Positions 60,867 through 64,000 of a stretch of 64,000 nt of DNA are shown here, piece by piece. A program made the translations under genes and the position numbers. The notes beneath the pieces were generated by a model, which made no database searches, was not told where the DNA came from, and saw nothing but the letters and a program-made list of their open reading frames with translations. Origin of the DNA: Sanguibacter suarezii NBRC 16159 (GTDB lineage Bacteria > Actinomycetota > Actinomycetes > Actinomycetales > Cellulomonadaceae); NCBI RefSeq assembly GCF_001552735.1, contig NZ_BCRT01000011.1, forward strand, positions 88,744 to 152,743, read 5' to 3'. Each line of letters begins with the position of its first letter. Within the stretch, counting starts at the first letter, position 1.

Positions 60867-63341
60867 GTGACCACTACCTCATCGGAGACGCCCCGTTCCA
60901 CCCTGACCGTCTCGTCCTTCGCGGACGAGTTCTTGCGCCAGCTCCGCTACGAGCAGGGCGTGAGCATCGCCATCGCCACGAAGGAGAACCTCTACCGGGC
61001 GCTGGCAGGCACAGTGCGTGGCTACATGATCGACAACTGGTTGGAGACCCTGCGCACCCAGCGGGCCTCGGAGGCCAAGGTCGTCGCATACCTCTCGGCG
61101 GAATACCTGCTCGGCCCCCAGCTGGAGAACGCGCTGCTGGCCACCGGCCTCGAGCCGATCGCCCGTGAGGCGCTGACCAGCCTGGGCCTCGACCTGGACG
61201 ACCTCGAAGGCGTAGAGATCGAGCCAGGCCTGGGCAACGGCGGCCTCGGCCGTCTCGCCGCCTGCTTCATCGACTCCCTCGCGACGCTGGACATCCCCGC
61301 CGTGGGATACGGCATCCGCTACGAGTACGGCATCTTCCGCCAGACCTTCGTCGACGGCCGCCAGGTCGAGCAGCCGGACACATGGCTCTCGCACGGCTCG
61401 CCGTGGGAGTTCCCGCACCCCGAGATGGCCGTCGAGGTGGGCTTCGGCGGGTACACCGAGCAGCTGACCGACGAGACCGGACGCAGCCACATCCGGTGGG
61501 TCCCGTCCGAGAGCGTCTCGGCCGTGCCGTACAACTACATGGTCCCCGGCTACGGCACCCACAACGTCAACACGTTGCGCCTGTGGAGCGCCAAGGCCAC
61601 GAACGCCTTCGACCTGCAGATCTTCAACTCCGGTGACTACGAGGCCGCGGTGCGTGCACAGACCGTCGCGGAGAACATCTCCAAGGTCCTCTACCCCGAG
61701 GACTCCACCCCGCAGGGCAAGGAGCTGCGCCTCAAGCAGCAGTACTTCTTCGTCGCCGCGTCCATCGCCGACTTCCTCGCCCAGCAGGTGGGCGACGACG
61801 TCCCCCTGACCACCCTGCCGGACCGGGTCACCTTCCAGCTCAACGACACCCACCCGGTCATCGCCATCCCGGAGCTCATGCGCGTCCTCGTCGACGAGCG
61901 GGGCCTGGCCTGGGACGTGGCGTGGGACGTCACCCGCCGGGTCTTCAACTACACCTGCCACACCCTGCTGCCCGAGGCGCTGGAGGTGTGGTCGGTCGAG
62001 CTGCTCGGTCGGCTGCTGCCCCGTCACCTGGAGATCATCTACCGGATCAACGAGCAGTTCCTCACCGACGTGCGCGCGGCCTTCCCCGGTGACGAGCTCC
62101 GGGCCCGTCGCATGTCGATCGTCCAGGAGCAGCCCGAGCGTGCCGTGCGGATGGCCTACCTGGCCACCGTCGGCAGCTCCAAGGTCAACGGCGTCGCCGC
62201 GCTGCACTCGGAGCTGCTGCGGGACAAGGTGCTCAACGACTTCTCCGGCTACTGGCCCGAGAAGTTCACGAACGTCACCAACGGCGTCACCCCGCGCCGC
62301 TTCATCCGGCTGAGCAACCCCGGCCTCTCCGAGCTCATCGACGCTGCCATCGGCACCGGGTGGGTCAACGACCTCGAGCGTCTGCGCGAGCTGGAGCCCT
62401 TCGCCGAGGACTCCTCCTTCCGGGCGGCCTTCCGCTCCGTCAAGGCCGAGAACAAGCAGCGCTTCGTCGACCTCATCGCCACCCGCGACGGGATCGAGCT
62501 GCCCTCGGACGCGCTCTTCGACGTCATGGTCAAGCGGCTGCACGAGTACAAGCGCCAGATGCTCAAGCTCCTGCACGTGATCACCACCTACGACCGGGTG
62601 CTCAAGGGTGAGCTGCGCGCGGCGGACCTCACCCCGCGTGTGGTCACCTTCGGCGCAAAGGCAGCCCCCGGCTACCGGATGGCCAAGGAGATCATCGCCC
62701 TGATCAATGCCGTGGCACGGGTGGTCAACACCGCCCCGGAGCTCGAAGGGCACCTGCGGGTCGCCTTCCCGGCGAACTACAACGTGACCCTCGCCGAGAA
62801 GCTCATCCCCGCGGCTGACCTCTCCGAGCAGATCTCCCTCGCCGGCAAGGAGGCCTCCGGCACCGGGAACATGAAGTTCGCCCTCAACGGTGCGCTGACC
62901 ATCGGCACCCTGGACGGCGCGAACGTCGAGATCTACGACCTCGTCGGCGCGGACAACTTCTTCCTCTTCGGGCTCACCGAGCCTGAGGTGCAGGCGATCT
63001 CCGACGCCGGGTACCACCCCGGGTCCTACTACGAGTCCAACCCGGCGCTGCGCGGGGCGATCGACCTCATCGCCTCGGGTACGTTCTCGCACGGGGACCG
63101 CACGACCTTCCAGATGATCGTCTCCGACCTGCTCGACAAGGACCGGTTCATGGTCCTGGCCGACTACCAGGCGTACATCGAGGCCCAGGAGACGGTCGAC
63201 CTGGCCTACGCCGACCAGGAGGCCTGGTCCCGGTCAGCGATCCTCAACGTCGCCCGGACCGGGTTCTTCAGCTCGGACCGGTCGATCCACGACTACCTCG
63301 ACCGCATCTGGCACGCCTCACCGGTGCCGGTGGTCAAGTAG
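60867..63341 (+). CDS. glgP: Glycogen/maltodextrin phosphorylase
   Basis: An 824-residue GT35 enzyme that releases glucose-1-phosphate from alpha-1,4-glucans. Signatures: GLGNGGLGRLAACFIDSLAT near residue 115, and the PLP site EASGTGNMKFALNGALTIGT near 670. Length is normal for the family. It sits alone between VOC and hrpB. Confidence 0.96.
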   Translation: MTTTSSETPRSTLTVSSFADEFLRQLRYEQGVSIAIATKENLYRALAGTVRGYMIDNWLETLRTQRASEAKVVAYLSAEYLLGPQLENALLATGLEPIAREALTSLGLDLDDLEGVEIEPGLGNGGLGRLAACFIDSLATLDIPAVGYGIRYEYGIFRQTFVDGRQVEQPDTWLSHGSPWEFPHPEMAVEVGFGGYTEQLTDETGRSHIRWVPSESVSAVPYNYMVPGYGTHNVNTLRLWSAKATNAFDLQIFNSGDYEAAVRAQTVAENISKVLYPEDSTPQGKELRLKQQYFFVAASIADFLAQQVGDDVPLTTLPDRVTFQLNDTHPVIAIPELMRVLVDERGLAWDVAWDVTRRVFNYTCHTLLPEALEVWSVELLGRLLPRHLEIIYRINEQFLTDVRAAFPGDELRARRMSIVQEQPERAVRMAYLATVGSSKVNGVAALHSELLRDKVLNDFSGYWPEKFTNVTNGVTPRRFIRLSNPGLSELIDAAIGTGWVNDLERLRELEPFAEDSSFRAAFRSVKAENKQRFVDLIATRDGIELPSDALFDVMVKRLHEYKRQMLKLLHVITTYDRVLKGELRAADLTPRVVTFGAKAAPGYRMAKEIIALINAVARVVNTAPELEGHLRVAFPANYNVTLAEKLIPAADLSEQISLAGKEASGTGNMKFALNGALTIGTLDGANVEIYDLVGADNFFLFGLTEPEVQAISDAGYHPGSYYESNPALRGAIDLIASGTFSHGDRTTFQMIVSDLLDKDRFMVLADYQAYIEAQETVDLAYADQEAWSRSAILNVARTGFFSSDRSIHDYLDRIWHASPVPVVK

Positions 63342-63342
63342 G

Positions 63343-64000
63343 TCAGCCGGCGAGCGGGTCCTGCGGCCAGGCGTGCTTGGGGTAACGCCCACGCAGCTCC
63401 GCACGGACCTGCGGGTACCCGGTCCTCCAGAAGGAGGCCAGGTCAGCCGTGACGGCCGCCGGGCGGCGGGCCGGGGACAGCAGGTGCAGCAGCAGCGGCA
63501 CCCGCCCCCCGGCCAGCCGCGGTGTGGCCGTCCACCCGAAGGCCTCCTGGACCTTGAGCGCCAGGACCGGCTGGTCCCCGGAGTAGTCGACATGGTGGCG
63601 CGCCCCGCTCGGGAGCGTCACCCGCTCGGGCGCCATCTCGTCGAGACGCCCGGCGACCTCCCACGGCACGAGCCGGCGCAGCGCCGCGAGGACGTCGATG
63701 CGCTGCAGGTCACGTGCGGTGCGGATCCGACCCAGATCGGGGCCGAGCCAGCGGTCGACGTCGCCGAGCAGCGCCTCGTCGCTCACGTCAGGCCAGGGCT
63801 CGCCGCACGCCCGGTGCACGAAGGCCAACCTGGCCCGCAGCTCGCGGGCGCTCTCCCGCCAGGGCAGCAGGTCGAGACCGTCGCGCTCGAGGCCGGTGCG
63901 GACGGCGGCGACCACCTGGTCGCGCGGCGGGTCGGTCAGCGCCGTGGAGCTCAGCTCGATGGCCCCCAGCCCGATGGTGCGGCGGGCCACGACCCGGCCG
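63343..64000 (-). CDS. hrpB: Partial ATP-dependent helicase HrpB (C-terminal part)
   Basis: About 219 C-terminal residues; the gene runs off the right edge with no stop upstream. The end of the HrpB domain is recognisable (GLGAIELSST, LPWRESARELRARLAFVHRA, LPSGARHHVDYS, TPRLAGGRVPLLLHLLSPA, FWRTGYPQVRAELRGRYPKH). HrpB is a DEAH-box helicase of uncertain cell role. Its stop is 1 base past the glgP stop, so the two genes are convergent and touch. Confidence 0.93.
   Translation of the reverse strand, partial: GRVVARRTIGLGAIELSSTALTDPPRDQVVAAVRTGLERDGLDLLPWRESARELRARLAFVHRACGEPWPDVSDEALLGDVDRWLGPDLGRIRTARDLQRIDVLAALRRLVPWEVAGRLDEMAPERVTLPSGARHHVDYSGDQPVLALKVQEAFGWTATPRLAGGRVPLLLHLLSPARRPAAVTADLASFWRTGYPQVRAELRGRYPKHAWPQDPLAG

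Noticed and set aside
60879..63092. Long minus-strand open frame (737 codons)
   Set aside because: Exactly antisense to glycogen phosphorylase.

Overview
The window is high-GC DNA from an actinobacterium, most likely a member of the Micrococcales. Supporting signs are an RbpA gene, a pafB-pafC-tatA-tatC block, a HelY-type helicase, a class E (LAXTG) sorting signal, tetranucleotide gene overlaps (ATGA/GTGA), and many genes whose start codon lies 5-8 bases after a TAnnnT -10 box, which points to leaderless mRNAs. No genus is assigned. No rRNA, tRNA or CRISPR array was seen.

Layout, left to right. 1-3.4 kb is accessory: the 5' end of a small pilin/TadE-like gene, about 800 bases without a recognisable gene, a complete tyrosine recombinase and a sortase-anchored surface protein. 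3.5-9.8 kb holds a large LuxR-type ATPase regulator, an ArsR-UvrA2 pair and rbpA with a SigR-type promoter. 9.8-21 kb is housekeeping on the minus strand: Lnt, an amidohydrolase, HelY, a diacylglycerol-kinase-family enzyme, TatC, TatA and the WYL regulators PafC and PafB. PafB faces a DUF3866 gene across a 34-base two-way promoter. 22-26.6 kb is a five-gene MoxR/DUF58/DUF4129 operon. 26.7-31.7 kb has Dps, small membrane proteins, YigZ, a degenerate recombinase-like protein and a thioredoxin-DUF4395 pair preceded by a cysteine-rich short ORF that looks like a cysteine-responsive attenuator.

31.9-39 kb: an LLM oxidoreductase-MarR-FMN reductase operon, an ATP-grasp protein, TerB, CorA and an NAD(P)-binding DUF2867 protein. 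38.7-46.2 kb is a minus-strand operon: an amidohydrolase, a peptide-type ABC importer (lipoprotein, two permeases, two ATPases) and a class V aminotransferase, with a GAGAC/GTCTC operator before the lipoprotein gene. 46.4-50.6 kb is a UgpA/E/B-Q-like operon for a glycerophosphodiester or related sugar phosphate; its binding protein has a twin-arginine lipoprotein signal.

51.4-55.5 kb is the most distinctive locus: a type III polyketide synthase, a SAM methyltransferase and an FAD monooxygenase in overlapping order, with a convergent UbiA prenyltransferase. The first three match the srsABC logic for phenolic lipids and quinones; the prenyltransferase suggests a prenylated product. A perfect 9+9 inverted repeat lies over the -35 region of this operon. 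55.6-58.7 kb has a BCCT transporter divergent from a Usp-CrcB-CrcB operon. 58.7-60.3 kb contains two broken genes back to back (a urea transporter and an ion-channel-like protein). The window ends with a VOC protein, glycogen phosphorylase and the 3' part of hrpB.
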